Shown: piece by piece, positions 1 through 8,325 of the stretch | Numbering within the stretch: the first letter of the stretch is position 1 | How the letters are laid out: every line of letters starts with the position of its first letter | Assembly (NCBI RefSeq): GCF_004353845.1 | Contig: NZ_CP037864.1 | Coordinates: 4,898,001-4,962,000 of the forward strand | Source: Citrobacter arsenatis | GTDB taxonomy: Bacteria > Pseudomonadota > Gammaproteobacteria > Enterobacterales > Enterobacteriaceae | Length of the DNA: 64,000 nt | Reading direction: 5' to 3' | Translations under genes and position numbers: made by a program | Notes under the pieces: generated by a model | The model's database searches: none | Told to the model about the DNA's origin: nothing | Seen by the model: the letters and a program-made list of their open reading frames with translations, nothing else

Positions 1-77
1 TCCAGCCGGATAAATAGAGAAGCAATATCCATTCGTGCTCGAAGTGTATAAGTGTGAGCTACTTCAAAGTTGTTGGC

Positions 78-1073
78 TTAAATAGATCCGCCCGGTGACA
101 AGGTGAAACCTAAATCTAACATTTTAGGCGTGACTGCTTCACCTCGGATGCGCGCCAGCAGGCGTTCTGCGCCAATGCTGCCCATTCGTTCACGCGGCGT
201 GAGCACGCTCGCCAGACGCGGCTCCATCACCTGTCCGATGTCATGCCCATGGAATCCGGCAATCGCCATGTCATCAGGAATTTTCAGCCCCAAACGCTGG
301 CATTCAAATGCCGCCCCTACCGCCAGGTCATCGTTGGTACAGAAGACGCCATCAAGCTGCGGGTATTCACGTCGCGCCTGACGAATGAGTTCAATACCGG
401 ATGAGTAGGAAGAAGACTGCTCCACCATCACGCTGTACGGCACCAGGTCAGCATCGCGCATTGCCTGCTCGTAGCCTCTCTGTTTGATGATAGTACGTTC
501 ATCAAGACGTGCGCCAAGATAGGCAACATGACGGTGCCCACGGGCGATAATAGCGGCGGTCATCTGGCGCGCGGCCTCGAAGTTGTCGAAGCCGACGGCA
601 ATATCCAGACACGGTGACTGACTGTCCATCAGCTCAACCACCGGGATACCCGCAACCTCGATCATTTTCAGCGTGCGGGGCGTGTGGCTACGTTCGGTGA
701 GGATCAGGCCATCGATATTCCACGACAGCATCGATTCCAGGCGCTCTTGTTCCATCTCAGGCTTATAGCCGTAGTGCGCGAGCATAGTTTGATAACCATG
801 GGCGTCCGTGACGGCCTCAATGCCGCGTAACACTTCAGCAAAAACCTGGTTAGTAAGAGAGGGTAACAGCACGCCGATAGCGCGACTGGTGGCGTTAGAA
901 AGGATATCAGGAGCGCGATTGGGAATATAACCCAGCTCATCAAGTGCAGCGGCAATTTTGCCCCGCAGCGCCACGGAGACCTGCTCCGGGTTACGCAAAA
1001 AGCGACTGACCGTCATTTTGGTCACGCCCACGCGGTCGGCTACATCCTGAAGTACGGGTCTTTTCTTTTTCAT
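78..1073 (-). CDS. gntR: Gluconate utilisation repressor GntR (LacI family)
   Basis: This is a LacI/GalR-type transcriptional repressor of the gluconate (GntI) genes; in E. coli gluconate releases it from gntKU and gntT. Residues 6-26 form the helix-turn-helix (LQDVADRVGVTKMTVSRFLR), and the rest is a periplasmic-binding-protein-like sensor domain (GVLLPSLTNQVF at about 67-78, and the FCTNDDLAVGA segment typical of the family). The length of 331 aa is that of E. coli GntR. Its usual partner gntK would lie just left of the window edge, transcribed in the same direction. The neighbouring yhhW on the same strand also matches the E. coli order. Identification is firm; no operator was traced in the short upstream region. 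Confidence 0.95.
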   Translation of the reverse strand: MKKKRPVLQDVADRVGVTKMTVSRFLRNPEQVSVALRGKIAAALDELGYIPNRAPDILSNATSRAIGVLLPSLTNQVFAEVLRGIEAVTDAHGYQTMLAHYGYKPEMEQERLESMLSWNIDGLILTERSHTPRTLKMIEVAGIPVVELMDSQSPCLDIAVGFDNFEAARQMTAAIIARGHRHVAYLGARLDERTIIKQRGYEQAMRDADLVPYSVMVEQSSSYSSGIELIRQARREYPQLDGVFCTNDDLAVGAAFECQRLGLKIPDDMAIAGFHGHDIGQVMEPRLASVLTPRERMGSIGAERLLARIRGEAVTPKMLDLGFTLSPGGSI

Positions 1074-1179
1074 CGTCCTGAAGCGTTAAAAAGGGATAGA
1101 TTTGCCCAGTTTACCACGGACGTGCGAGAACCTTTGCAGAGAAAAAAAGGAGTTTTTATTGTGATAAATACACAAAATC

Positions 1180-1285
1180 ATTCGAGTTGCATCAAGGCGG
1201 CGACGCAGTGAATCCCCGGGAGCGTACATTAAGTACGCGACCGGGGTGAGCGAGGAAAGCCAACACAGATGCGGCTTGAAGGATG
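1180..1285. repeat. Intergenic imperfect palindrome (about 105 bp)
   Basis: The gap between gntR and yhhW is filled by a long imperfect inverted repeat. Its centre is GCGTAC-ATTAA-GTACGC, flanked by CCCCGG and CCGGGG arms, with outer CAAGGCGGC/GCGGCTTGA arms. It looks like the dispersed palindromic intergenic repeats of enterobacteria, but it is not a canonical REP because it lacks the GCCGGATAAGGCG-type core. Only one copy was noticed in this window. Confidence 0.6.
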
Positions 1286-1295
1286 ACGTGTATTT

Positions 1296-1991
1296 TTATA
1301 CTGGCGGCAGGTCAAACAGTAACACTTCGCTGTCGCTGTCGGCATGAATAGAAATTGCCTGTTCATCCCAGATTGCCAGACCGTCGCTGGTGGTCGCTTT
1401 GGTGCCGTTAATCGTCACGTTACCTTTTACCACCTGGATCCAGACGCGGCGTTCAGCGGCAATCTGATGCACCGACTGCTCATCTTTGACCAGCGCCCAA
1501 CGGTACAGCTCCATATCCTGGTAAACTTTCAGCGAACCATCACGGGCATCCGGCGACAGCACCAGTTGTTTACCCTGGGCGGCATCAAAACGGCGCTGTT
1601 CATAGCGCGGCGTAATACCGTTTTCCTGCGGCATGATCCAGATCTGATACAGATGCAGTTTCTCAGTATTGCTCGGGTTATACTCCGAGTGACGGATCCC
1701 CGTCCCGGCGCTCATAATCTGAAACTCACCGGCCGGAACCTGCTCTTTGTTGCCCATGCTGTCCTGATGCTCCACCGCGCCTTCCAACACGTAGGTCAGG
1801 ATTTCCATGTCTTTATGGGGGTGAGTGCCAAAGCCCTGGCCTGCGTCGATCACGTCATCGTTAATCACGCGCAGTGCCGAGAACCCCATAAAGTTCGGGT
1901 CATAGTAGTTGGCAAAAGAGAAGGTATGCCAGGAATCGAGCCAGCCATGATTAGCGTGGCCACGGTCGTTAGCTTTGCGTAAGTAGATCAT
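1296..1991 (-). CDS. yhhW: Pirin-family quercetin 2,3-dioxygenase YhhW
   Basis: This is a cupin-fold pirin protein; the E. coli YhhW enzyme opens the flavonol quercetin with O2. The metal ligands known for the family are present: H57 and H59 in GTHPHKDME, and H101 and E103 in GIRHSEYNP. The product is 231 aa, the E. coli length, when started at MIYLRKAND (ATG at 1991). That start is preceded by a GGGGGTGA Shine-Dalgarno sequence, so a 34-residue upstream extension of the open frame is discounted. It sits between gntR and yhhX as in E. coli. The physiological substrate is not known; a redox-sensor role has been proposed for pirins in general. Confidence 0.93.
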   Translation of the reverse strand: MIYLRKANDRGHANHGWLDSWHTFSFANYYDPNFMGFSALRVINDDVIDAGQGFGTHPHKDMEILTYVLEGAVEHQDSMGNKEQVPAGEFQIMSAGTGIRHSEYNPSNTEKLHLYQIWIMPQENGITPRYEQRRFDAAQGKQLVLSPDARDGSLKVYQDMELYRWALVKDEQSVHQIAAERRVWIQVVKGNVTINGTKATTSDGLAIWDEQAISIHADSDSEVLLFDLPPV

Positions 1992-2114
1992 TGTGTTCAC
2001 CCCCAGATGTTTTCGATGGAGTAAGTGTGGACTCAATCCGTCTGGGATCATAGAGGGTGAAAATTGACTCCTCTGTTCAAAAAATATGAACAAGCTCAGA
2101 GGAGTCTGTGCAGG

Positions 2115-3152
2115 CTATTTGGCGAGGGTTATCGTGGCAGGCGTTGCCTGCTCAAATGCGCGCTCGAGGATTTCCAGGTTGGTAAGAACGTCAGATTCCT
2201 TGACGTAATTAAGCGTACCGGCTGTCAGCGTCTGGTACAGCGCATCATAGACGCGACCGTAGTCCCCCACTTCCGGCTTCATCTCTTCCTTTACCGTGAT
2301 GCCGTCATCGTTGACATACTCCAGCATGCCAACAGAATCGTCAGCGGCGAAACCAGGCTCCCCCGGCATGATATTGGCCTTCAGGCTGGTTTCCTGCTGG
2401 TCGATGCCGTACTTCACAAACGAACCTTTGGTGCCATGGACGATAAACTTCGGATAGTCGATTTTCACCAGATGGCTGGTTTTAACAATGGCTTTCAGGT
2501 CGCCATAGAACAGCTGCGCTTCAAAGGTATCGTCCGGGTTCGCTTTGTTGCGCAGGCTGCGGATGTCATAGGTCACATGATCGGGGCGTCCAAACAGCGA
2601 GATAATCTGATCCATGGTGTGTACGCCCAGACCATAGAATGCGCCGTCCTGCGGCAGTCCTGGCTTGGTTTCCACCTCGGGACGGTAGTAATCGAAATGG
2701 CTTTCAACCTCAACAATCTCGCCGAGTTTGCCGCTTTCAATCGCTTTTTTAGCGGTGAGGAAACAGGAGTCAAAACGACGATTCTGATACGGCGTAACGG
2801 TCAGCCCCTTGCTTTGCGCCAGCTCAAACAGCTCTTTAGCTTGCGCAAGCGTCGGCGTGAAGGGTTTCTCAACCAGCACATTTTTACCCGCTTCCAGCGC
2901 GCGTTTGGCGTATTCAAAATGGCTGTCGGCATGCGTGCAGACGATCACCAGCTTCACCTGCGGATCGTTTAAGATCTCGCCGAGGTCGCTGGTGAAGTGG
3001 ATATGTGAATACTGCGGAGCCTGCTCTTCCGGCTTGGCGTTGCGGCGGAAAATGTGCGCGACGTGCCAGCTATTTTTGCGGTTGAGAACGTACGGCAAAT
3101 GGTAGCGAGTGGTGCTTTTACCAAAACCAATAAATGCGCAGTGTAAGGTCAT
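2115..3152 (-). CDS. yhhX: Gfo/Idh/MocA-family oxidoreductase YhhX
   Basis: This is a predicted NAD(P)-dependent sugar-type dehydrogenase of the Gfo/Idh/MocA family. The Rossmann motif is at residues 6-13 (AFIGFGKST region) and the family EKP motif is at 95-97 (NVLVEKP). The C-terminal alpha/beta substrate domain follows. The length of 345 aa equals E. coli YhhX when started at MTLHCAFIG (ATG at 3152, with AAAGGA upstream); the open frame extends 14 codons further but without ribosome-binding support. The substrate is unknown. In E. coli this gene neighbours the RyhB small RNA, and the same holds here. Confidence 0.93.
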   Translation of the reverse strand: MTLHCAFIGFGKSTTRYHLPYVLNRKNSWHVAHIFRRNAKPEEQAPQYSHIHFTSDLGEILNDPQVKLVIVCTHADSHFEYAKRALEAGKNVLVEKPFTPTLAQAKELFELAQSKGLTVTPYQNRRFDSCFLTAKKAIESGKLGEIVEVESHFDYYRPEVETKPGLPQDGAFYGLGVHTMDQIISLFGRPDHVTYDIRSLRNKANPDDTFEAQLFYGDLKAIVKTSHLVKIDYPKFIVHGTKGSFVKYGIDQQETSLKANIMPGEPGFAADDSVGMLEYVNDDGITVKEEMKPEVGDYGRVYDALYQTLTAGTLNYVKESDVLTNLEILERAFEQATPATITLAK

Positions 3153-3223
3153 GAGACGATCCTTTTGAAGGTAATTGTCTACACCATAGCGCAAAGCGGC
3201 TGGAGACTGAATGTTGGATTCTT

Positions 3224-3305
3224 TGCCGAATGCGGCGTGGCCTTATCCGGCCTACAAAACCCAGGTCTCAGCTGTAGGCCGGATAAGCGCAAGCGCCATC
3301 CGGCA
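3224..3305. repeat. REP/BIME pair
   Basis: Two REP palindromes face each other: TGCCGAATGCGGCG..TTATCCGGCCTAC at 3224-3255 and TGTAGGCCGGATAAGCGC..GCCATCCGGCA at 3273-3305. They fill the gap between yhhX and ryhB and are typical of a bacterial interspersed mosaic element. Confidence 0.9.
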
Positions 3306-3351
3306 TCATCTCGGGGACAAAATGACAAGTAAGCCAGGCAGAAACAAAACC

Positions 3352-3446
3352 AAAAAAAAAGCCAGCAAAAGCTGGCTAAAGTAATACTGGAAGCAATGTG
3401 AGCAATGTCGTGCTTTCAGGTTCTCCGTAGGGGTTCCCCTGAACGC
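3352..3446 (-). ncRNA. ryhB: RyhB iron-responsive small RNA
   Basis: This is a Hfq-dependent small RNA that represses mRNAs of iron-using proteins when iron is scarce. Read on the minus strand it begins GCGTTCAGGGGAACCCC, contains the conserved target-pairing core (GAGAACCTGAAAGCACGAC, then ATTGCTCACATTGCTTCC), and ends in the hairpin AGCCAGC-TTTT-GCTGGCT followed by an uninterrupted T-run, the intrinsic terminator. The length is about 95 nt. The core and the position between yhhX and yhhY match E. coli RyhB. The 5' stem-loop differs in sequence from the E. coli one as remembered. The exact 5' end is inferred by alignment with that RNA. Confidence 0.93.
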
Positions 3447-3487
3447 AGAGCAATAATAATCATTCTCATTCGCACTTGTCTACTTCT
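3447..3487 (-). promoter_or_regulatory. ryhB promoter with Fur box
   Basis: On the minus strand a TAGACA -35-like hexamer is followed after 18 bp by TATTAT, just upstream of the RyhB 5' end. A Fur box (plus strand 3452-3470, AATAATAATCATTCTCATT) lies between and over these hexamers, so iron-loaded Fur would block RNA polymerase. The sites are read from the sequence; the function is from knowledge of E. coli ryhB. Confidence 0.85.
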
Positions 3488-3566
3488 TTTTGCAAAAAAA
3501 TGCAGTTGACGGAATTTTCTTTCTCAGCGAGTGTAAATACACAATTAACCCTGCAGGAGATAAGGA

Positions 3567-4055
3567 ATGAGTGAGATAGTGATACGCCACGCTGAACCGA
3601 AAGACTACGACGCAATTCGTCAGATCCACGCCCAGCCGGAGGTGTACCACAACACGCTACAGGTTCCTCATCCTTCCCTCGAGATGTGGCAAGCGCGGCT
3701 AACCGAGCAAGCCGGGGTTAAACAACTAGTGGCCTGCATTGACGATATCGTCGTGGGGCATCTCTGTATTGAGGTCGCGCAGCGCCCGCGCCGCAGCCAC
3801 GTGGCCGATTTTGGTATCTGCGTGGATGCCCGGTGGCACAATCGCGGCGTTGCCAGCGCGCTGATCCGCACGATGATCGACATGTGCGACAACTGGCTGC
3901 GCGTCGAGCGCATTGAGCTGACGGTATTTGTTGATAATGAACCTGCCGTGGCAGTGTATAAGAAGTACGGCTTTGAAATCGAAGGCACTGGTAAGAAATA
4001 CGGCCTGCGCAACGGTGAGTATGTTGATGCCTACTTTATGGCGCGCGTGAAATAA
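3567..4055 (+). CDS. yhhY: GNAT-family N-acetyltransferase YhhY (AaaT)
   Basis: This is a GNAT-fold acyltransferase; the E. coli protein acetylates some amino acids such as L-phenylalanine and L-methionine. The acetyl-CoA binding segment (ARWHNRGVASAL, residues 88-99) is the R/Q-x-x-G-x-A motif, and the C-terminal N-E-x-A-x-x-x-Y-x-x-x-G-F motif is complete. The length of 162 aa is as in E. coli. The start has a good AGGAGATAAGG ribosome site. A hairpin at 4060-4080 ends the unit. Confidence 0.93.
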   Translation: MSEIVIRHAEPKDYDAIRQIHAQPEVYHNTLQVPHPSLEMWQARLTEQAGVKQLVACIDDIVVGHLCIEVAQRPRRSHVADFGICVDARWHNRGVASALIRTMIDMCDNWLRVERIELTVFVDNEPAVAVYKKYGFEIEGTGKKYGLRNGEYVDAYFMARVK

Positions 4056-4059
4056 ATCT

Positions 4060-4080
4060 CAGGGCGAATTTTTCGCCCTG
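4060..4080 (+). terminator. Stem-loop after yhhY
   Basis: A perfect 9-bp inverted repeat, CAGGGCGAA-TTT-TTCGCCCTG, lies five bases after the yhhY stop codon. The trailing CTTATT is only weakly T-rich, so termination may be partial and the next gene could be read through. Confidence 0.65.
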
Positions 4081-4100
4081 CTTATTGAAAGGACGCAATA

Positions 4101-4985
4101 GTGAAAAAGTACCTTCTCCTGGTTTTGCTGGCCTCGCTCTCCCCTGCTTTTGCCACTACCGTACAAAATCTCGATTCCGTACCCAGTGCAATCCAACATC
4201 CTGAAGGTAAACAAATTTTCGCTGAGCAAATGGCGGGAGCAACACCAGCGAAAGGATTTGGCGAGCTTCCACAGGGATTATCTGAGAACCAGTGGATTGC
4301 CTGGGTTGCGCCGAATGAAGATCCTGGCAACCTGATCCTCACGGGTGCCAAAGCCTGGGGCAAAGACGGCAAATATATTGGCGTCGCCTGTTTCGCTGAC
4401 AATCAGGCCGATGCCGGGCAGGCAAAGAAATACGCGGATAACACCTGCCCGGAAAACTACAGCAACGGGCGCGCTAATAAATTATATCTCGGCATTTTTT
4501 CCTGGCAGAAGCCGCAGCTAACGCCGATTGCACGCTCGGAAAAACCGTTAAACCAGCTCTCGGGGTGGAATAAAGCCGCCGAAAAAGAGAGCGATGATGA
4601 GTCCGTCAGACCGCTGGCTTATTATACAAAGCTGGATCTGGCACCGTACCGGATAGCACCCGATACCCTGGCATTCGGGGTACGCGGTGGATACTCGGAT
4701 GCGTATTCCGGTGGCGGCGCTTTTTATGAAGTACTGGAACTCTATGCGATCAAAGACAATATGATAGTCAACGTGTATTCCGACCTTGTTTATCAATATA
4801 CGGACATCGCCGGAGACTGGAATAAAGACGGTACAAGGCAGCACGACATCAGCGAAAGTAAGTACATTCTCAAAATGCGTTCGGCAAAGACGCACGGATT
4901 TTATGATTTAGAACGCGTAAACCTACAGGATAAAAGCAGCCAAATATTCCACTGGTCTGAATCACTTCAGGTATATGTGCCATAA
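4101..4985 (+). CDS. Hypothetical exported protein
   Basis: The function is not recognised. The 294-aa product begins with a clear Sec signal peptide (MKKYLLLVLLASLSPAFA, cleavage expected at about residue 18). The mature part is soluble, acidic and rich in aromatic residues. It has two cysteines (in VACFAD and NTCPENY, about residues 99 and 119) that could pair in the periplasm. The start is GTG with GAAAGGA ten bases upstream. It occupies the place where E. coli carries yhhZ and yrhA, but no similarity to those was seen. It is closed by a REP-like stem-loop at 4997-5025. It may be co-transcribed with yhhY through a weak terminator. Confidence 0.8.
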   Translation: MKKYLLLVLLASLSPAFATTVQNLDSVPSAIQHPEGKQIFAEQMAGATPAKGFGELPQGLSENQWIAWVAPNEDPGNLILTGAKAWGKDGKYIGVACFADNQADAGQAKKYADNTCPENYSNGRANKLYLGIFSWQKPQLTPIARSEKPLNQLSGWNKAAEKESDDESVRPLAYYTKLDLAPYRIAPDTLAFGVRGGYSDAYSGGGAFYEVLELYAIKDNMIVNVYSDLVYQYTDIAGDWNKDGTRQHDISESKYILKMRSAKTHGFYDLERVNLQDKSSQIFHWSESLQVYVP

Positions 4986-4996
4986 CCACTCCACCT

Positions 4997-5025
4997 GGCC
5001 TACATCATTCAGAATACTGTAGGCC
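4997..5025 (+). terminator. REP-like stem-loop terminator
   Basis: GGCCTACA and TGTAGGCC arms enclose a 13-nt loop, followed by GTTATTCTTA. This is probably a REP fragment acting as terminator of the exported-protein gene that ends at 4985. Confidence 0.6.
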
Positions 5026-5032
5026 GTTATTC

Positions 5033-5125
5033 TTAGTATCCCGCCGTTAAATCCAGAAACGGAAGCGCCACCCCGTCCTGAAATAAAGTTATTGATTGCT
5101 GCCCATCTTCTCACCGCCGTCATGC
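5033..5125 (-). pseudogene. Decayed 3' fragment of a ggt copy
   Basis: On the minus strand the last codons read D-L-T-A-G-Y-stop, and 21 consecutive bases (5033-5053) are identical to the true ggt 3' end at 9401-9421. Further upstream ATGGGCAGC matches the ggt segment encoding M-G-S (Ggt ...KEAMGSTQS...), and QDGVAL resembles PDGALY. The intervening bases contain deletions and an in-frame stop. This is read as a relic of a duplicated or displaced ggt end that now marks the left edge of the phosphotriesterase cassette. The 5' limit is uncertain. Confidence 0.7.
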
Positions 5126-5307
5126 TCAGGCCCAACAACCCTCTGAATTATATGGCTATTCACTTTTTATCTTCATCTCTATTTTTCGTAACCTTAATAA
5201 AATTAATATTACATTTTTGTTTTTTTTTGGTTTCTGCCATCACTTTATGGCGACAATCACAACAATATACTTCCCCTGGGACTAATTTAACCACGGTGAG
5301 GTAAAAA
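5126..5307. other. AT-rich intergenic promoter region of the kinase cassette
   Basis: About 180 bases separate the ggt relic from the first cassette gene. The stretch is strongly AT-rich with several T-runs (5181-5232) and ends with the GTGAGGT ribosome site of the next gene. It presumably holds the cassette promoter, but no confident hexamer pair could be fixed. A 70-codon frame here starts with TTG and lacks a ribosome site. Confidence 0.4.
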
Positions 5308-6522
5308 ATGAAATTTGAACGCCATCATAGGATATTAAAGGAACTCAGTATTTCGGGAGCTGTAAAAGTTTCAAATCTGGCGAAAAATCTTAATGTAACA
5401 AAGGAAACTATTCGTTCAGATCTCAATGAACTTGCCGGACAGGGATATCTCACTCGCTGTCATGGTGGTGCATTTATTACCCTTGATTCTCTTGATAACG
5501 TTGCAAAAAACGAAATTGCTTATGTGCTGGAAAAATATGAATCAGCACAGAAAATAAAAAAAGGTCTCTCTGCCATGAAAAGTAATGTATGTGTTATTGG
5601 CTCGTTCAATGTTGATATTATCAGTTACCTACCGAGATTACCCTCGACAGGAGAATCATTACTTGCCGATAAATTTATTTTTTCTCCCGGTGGTAAAGGA
5701 TGTAATCAGGCATTAGCGGCAAGCTATGCCGATTCTGACGTACATTTTATCACTAAAGTAGGGTCAGACCATTTTAGTGATTACGCTATTAACTTCATGA
5801 ACTCATCAAAAATCCATAAAAGTGTTATCTATCAGACCAAAGAGACTCAAACAGGTACTGCGACCATCATGGTGAATGGAGATACCGGAGATAACGTTAT
5901 CGCTATCTATCCCGGTGCTAACATGACAATTTCACCTGATGAAATCACTATACAAAAAGAAGCTATTCTTCATTCAGATATTGTTCTCGTACAACTGGAG
6001 ACAAATTACGAAGCGCTTCAACAAACAATTCGCCTCGCCCAAAAAAATGACATTCCGGTCATAATAAATCCAGCACCATACAATGAAATGGTTAACACCA
6101 TCATTGATGACATCGATTATATCACGCCAAATGAAACCGAAGCGGGTTTACTGGCAAATATGTCCGTCCATGATATTGAATCGGCTAAATGTGCAGCGAA
6201 GATTATTCATCAGAAAGGTGTCAAGAATACCATTATCACATTAGGTAGCAAAGGTTCTCTCGCTTATGACGGAACACAATTCATCTATTCTCCGGCATTC
6301 CCGGCAGTTGTAAAAAATACCGCTGGAGCGGGTGACGCCTTCAATGGTGCACTCGCATCCGGCCTTGCTAAAGGAAAATCATTGGCATCCGCATTGTGCT
6401 ACGCCAGTGCATTCGCTTCGCTTGCTGTTGAAACATCCAATGCCTCTGACATGCCAGAAAACGAATCCGTTCTTCATCGCATTCAGAGTTCACATTACAA
6501 ACAAACTATCTCGACTCACTAA
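5308..6522 (+). CDS. DeoR-type HTH fused to PfkB-family sugar kinase
   Basis: This is a two-domain protein of 404 aa. Residues 1-58 form a DeoR-type winged helix (RILKELSISGAVKVSNLAK, then NVTKETIRSDLNELAGQGYL), and residues 94-395 are a ribokinase-like PfkB kinase. The kinase carries GGKG at 128-131 and the GAGD catalytic motif at 340-343, with D343 as the likely base, so it looks active. The fusion suggests a kinase that also senses its sugar and controls its own cassette. It is first of four genes, with the next starting 15 bases downstream. The gene is visibly AT-richer than its neighbours, hinting at transfer. The substrate is unknown; a pentose or nucleoside-type sugar is usual for this kinase family. 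Confidence 0.85.
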   Translation: MKFERHHRILKELSISGAVKVSNLAKNLNVTKETIRSDLNELAGQGYLTRCHGGAFITLDSLDNVAKNEIAYVLEKYESAQKIKKGLSAMKSNVCVIGSFNVDIISYLPRLPSTGESLLADKFIFSPGGKGCNQALAASYADSDVHFITKVGSDHFSDYAINFMNSSKIHKSVIYQTKETQTGTATIMVNGDTGDNVIAIYPGANMTISPDEITIQKEAILHSDIVLVQLETNYEALQQTIRLAQKNDIPVIINPAPYNEMVNTIIDDIDYITPNETEAGLLANMSVHDIESAKCAAKIIHQKGVKNTIITLGSKGSLAYDGTQFIYSPAFPAVVKNTAGAGDAFNGALASGLAKGKSLASALCYASAFASLAVETSNASDMPENESVLHRIQSSHYKQTISTH

Positions 6523-6537
6523 ATCAAGGAGCAGATT

Positions 6538-7299
6538 ATGAATAATACGCAGAAAAAACTAAAGGTGCTCTTTATTGGGGAATCCTGGCATATTCACATG
6601 ATTCATTCAAAAGGTTATGACAGTTTTACCTCCAGTAAATATGAAGAAGGCGCCACATGGTTACTAGATTGCTTAAAGAAAAGTGGTGTGGAAATTGATT
6701 ACATGCCAGCTCACACTGTACAAATCGCATTTCCTGAAAGCATGGATGAGCTAAACCGTTATGATGTCATTGTCATTAGCGATATCGGCAGCAATACGTT
6801 TTTGTTGCAAAACGAGACGTTCTACCAGCTAAAAATAAAGCCAAACGCTTTGGAATCAATTAAAGAGTACGTTAAAAATGGTGGTGGGCTACTCATGATT
6901 GGCGGTTATTTGTCATTTATGGGCATTGAGGCAAAGGCTAATTACAAGAACACCATTCTTGCCGAGGTTTTGCCAGTTAATATGCTTGACGGTGATGATC
7001 GGGTGGAAAAACCAGAGGGTATCTACGCTGAGGCTGTCTCACCTGAACATCCTGTCGTTAACGGGTTCGCAGACTACCCGGTGTTTCTTGGATATAACCA
7101 GGTTGTCGCCAAAGAAGAGGCCGATGTTGTTTTAACAATAAATAATGACCCGCTGTTAGTGTTCGGTGAATACCAACAGGGTAAAACCGCCTGTTTTATG
7201 AGTGACTGTTCGCCACACTGGGGAACTCAGCAATTTATGTCCTGGCCGTTTTATACCGACCTGTGGGTTAACACGCTTCAATTCATCGCCAGAAAATAA
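6538..7299 (+). CDS. GATase1/ThuA-like protein
   Basis: This 253-aa cytoplasmic protein has a class-I glutamine-amidotransferase-like alpha/beta fold (the DUF1355/GATase1-like group). The nucleotide-elbow-like strand VKNGGGLLMIGGYLSFMG (about residues 113-130) is visible but has no nucleophilic cysteine there, so amidotransferase activity is unlikely. Members of this group occur beside sugar kinases and hydrolases in enterobacterial catabolic clusters, but no reaction is established. The start has an AAGGAG site. The gene lies between the kinase fusion and a YdcZ-type transporter and is part of the same AT-rich operon. Confidence 0.75.
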   Translation: MNNTQKKLKVLFIGESWHIHMIHSKGYDSFTSSKYEEGATWLLDCLKKSGVEIDYMPAHTVQIAFPESMDELNRYDVIVISDIGSNTFLLQNETFYQLKIKPNALESIKEYVKNGGGLLMIGGYLSFMGIEAKANYKNTILAEVLPVNMLDGDDRVEKPEGIYAEAVSPEHPVVNGFADYPVFLGYNQVVAKEEADVVLTINNDPLLVFGEYQQGKTACFMSDCSPHWGTQQFMSWPFYTDLWVNTLQFIARK

Positions 7300-7353
7300 A
7301 AAACAATGGGGTAACGAAAGTTACTCCTTTTATAAAAATATAAGGATTGATGT

Positions 7354-8325
7354 ATGAACAAGAATAAGTACTCAACTCCCTTACTGATGCTTGCAACCAT
7401 CTTAGCCGGTATGCTTTCCCCAATGCAATCTGCCGTTAATGGGCAATTGGGGCACTGGTTGCAGGATGGCAATGCCTGCGCAGTAATCTCATTCGCCAGC
7501 GGTCTGGTCGTCATGTTTTTTATTATTATTGCGCGTAAAGAAACACGCCAGCAATTCGCGTCGATCCCCACTCTGATTAAAAAGAGAAAAATTCCGCTGT
7601 GGAATTGGTTTGCCGGTTTATGCGGGGCGATGGTTGTATTTTCTGAAGGGGCATCAGCCAGTGCGTTGGGCGTTGCTACCTTTCAAACTGCATTAATTTC
7701 CGCCCTGCTCCTTTCCGGCCTGCTGTGCGACCGCTTTGGCGTTGGTGTGGATGAGAAGAAATATTTCACGCCATGGCGCGTTACTGGCGCATTGTTTGCT
7801 GTTATTGCCACGATATTTGTCGTGTCACCACAGTGGCATTCAACCTCTTTTATCCTGCTCGCTATTCTTCCATTTTTGGCCGGATTACTCGCTGGCTGGC
7901 AGCCGGCAGGGAATGCCAAAGTCGCCGAGGCAACCGGCTCCATGCTGGTTTCCATTACCTGGAACTTCATCGTCGGCTTTTGCGTGCTGGGCGCTGCGCT
8001 GGCGATACGCGTCGCATTAGGTCATGTCACCGTCCAGTTACCCGATACATGGTGGATGTATCTCGGTGGCCCGCTGGGTCTGCTTTCCATCGGACTGATG
8101 GCGATTCTGGTCAGAGGGTTAGGTCTGCTGATGCTGGGTGTAGCTTCTACCGCAGGCCAGTTGCTTGGTTCGGTGTTGATTGATGAATTGATCCCATCCT
8201 TAGGCAATACAGTCTACCTGGTCACCATCATCGGCACCTTATTCGCGTTGGTGGGCGCAATTGTTACCACCATCCCTGAATACAGAGCATCCAAAACCGC
8301 GCAAAAAATGGAGGTATCAGGATGA
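7354..8325 (+). CDS. YdcZ/DUF606-type DMT-superfamily membrane transporter
   Basis: This 323-aa inner-membrane protein has about ten hydrophobic segments in two homologous halves. Each half resembles the short YdcZ (DUF606) proteins of the drug/metabolite transporter superfamily (first half from MLATILAGMLSPMQSAVNGQL, second from about residue 165). Two-domain versions are known. A role in uptake of the compound handled by the cassette is inferred from context only. The 3' end overlaps the next gene by 4 nt (ATGA), so translation is probably coupled. Confidence 0.8.
   Translation: MNKNKYSTPLLMLATILAGMLSPMQSAVNGQLGHWLQDGNACAVISFASGLVVMFFIIIARKETRQQFASIPTLIKKRKIPLWNWFAGLCGAMVVFSEGASASALGVATFQTALISALLLSGLLCDRFGVGVDEKKYFTPWRVTGALFAVIATIFVVSPQWHSTSFILLAILPFLAGLLAGWQPAGNAKVAEATGSMLVSITWNFIVGFCVLGAALAIRVALGHVTVQLPDTWWMYLGGPLGLLSIGLMAILVRGLGLLMLGVASTAGQLLGSVLIDELIPSLGNTVYLVTIIGTLFALVGAIVTTIPEYRASKTAQKMEVSG

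Noticed and set aside
1344..1982. 212-codon frame opposite yhhW
   Set aside because: It is a shadow of the pirin gene, whose metal ligands and length identify the true strand.
2064..2972. 302-codon frame opposite yhhX
   Set aside because: It is antisense to a well-supported gene, with no ribosome site or recognisable protein features.
5092..5304. 70-codon hydrophobic frame upstream of the kinase fusion
   Set aside because: It starts with TTG inside the ggt relic, has no ribosome site, and its hydrophobicity comes from T-rich DNA in the promoter region.
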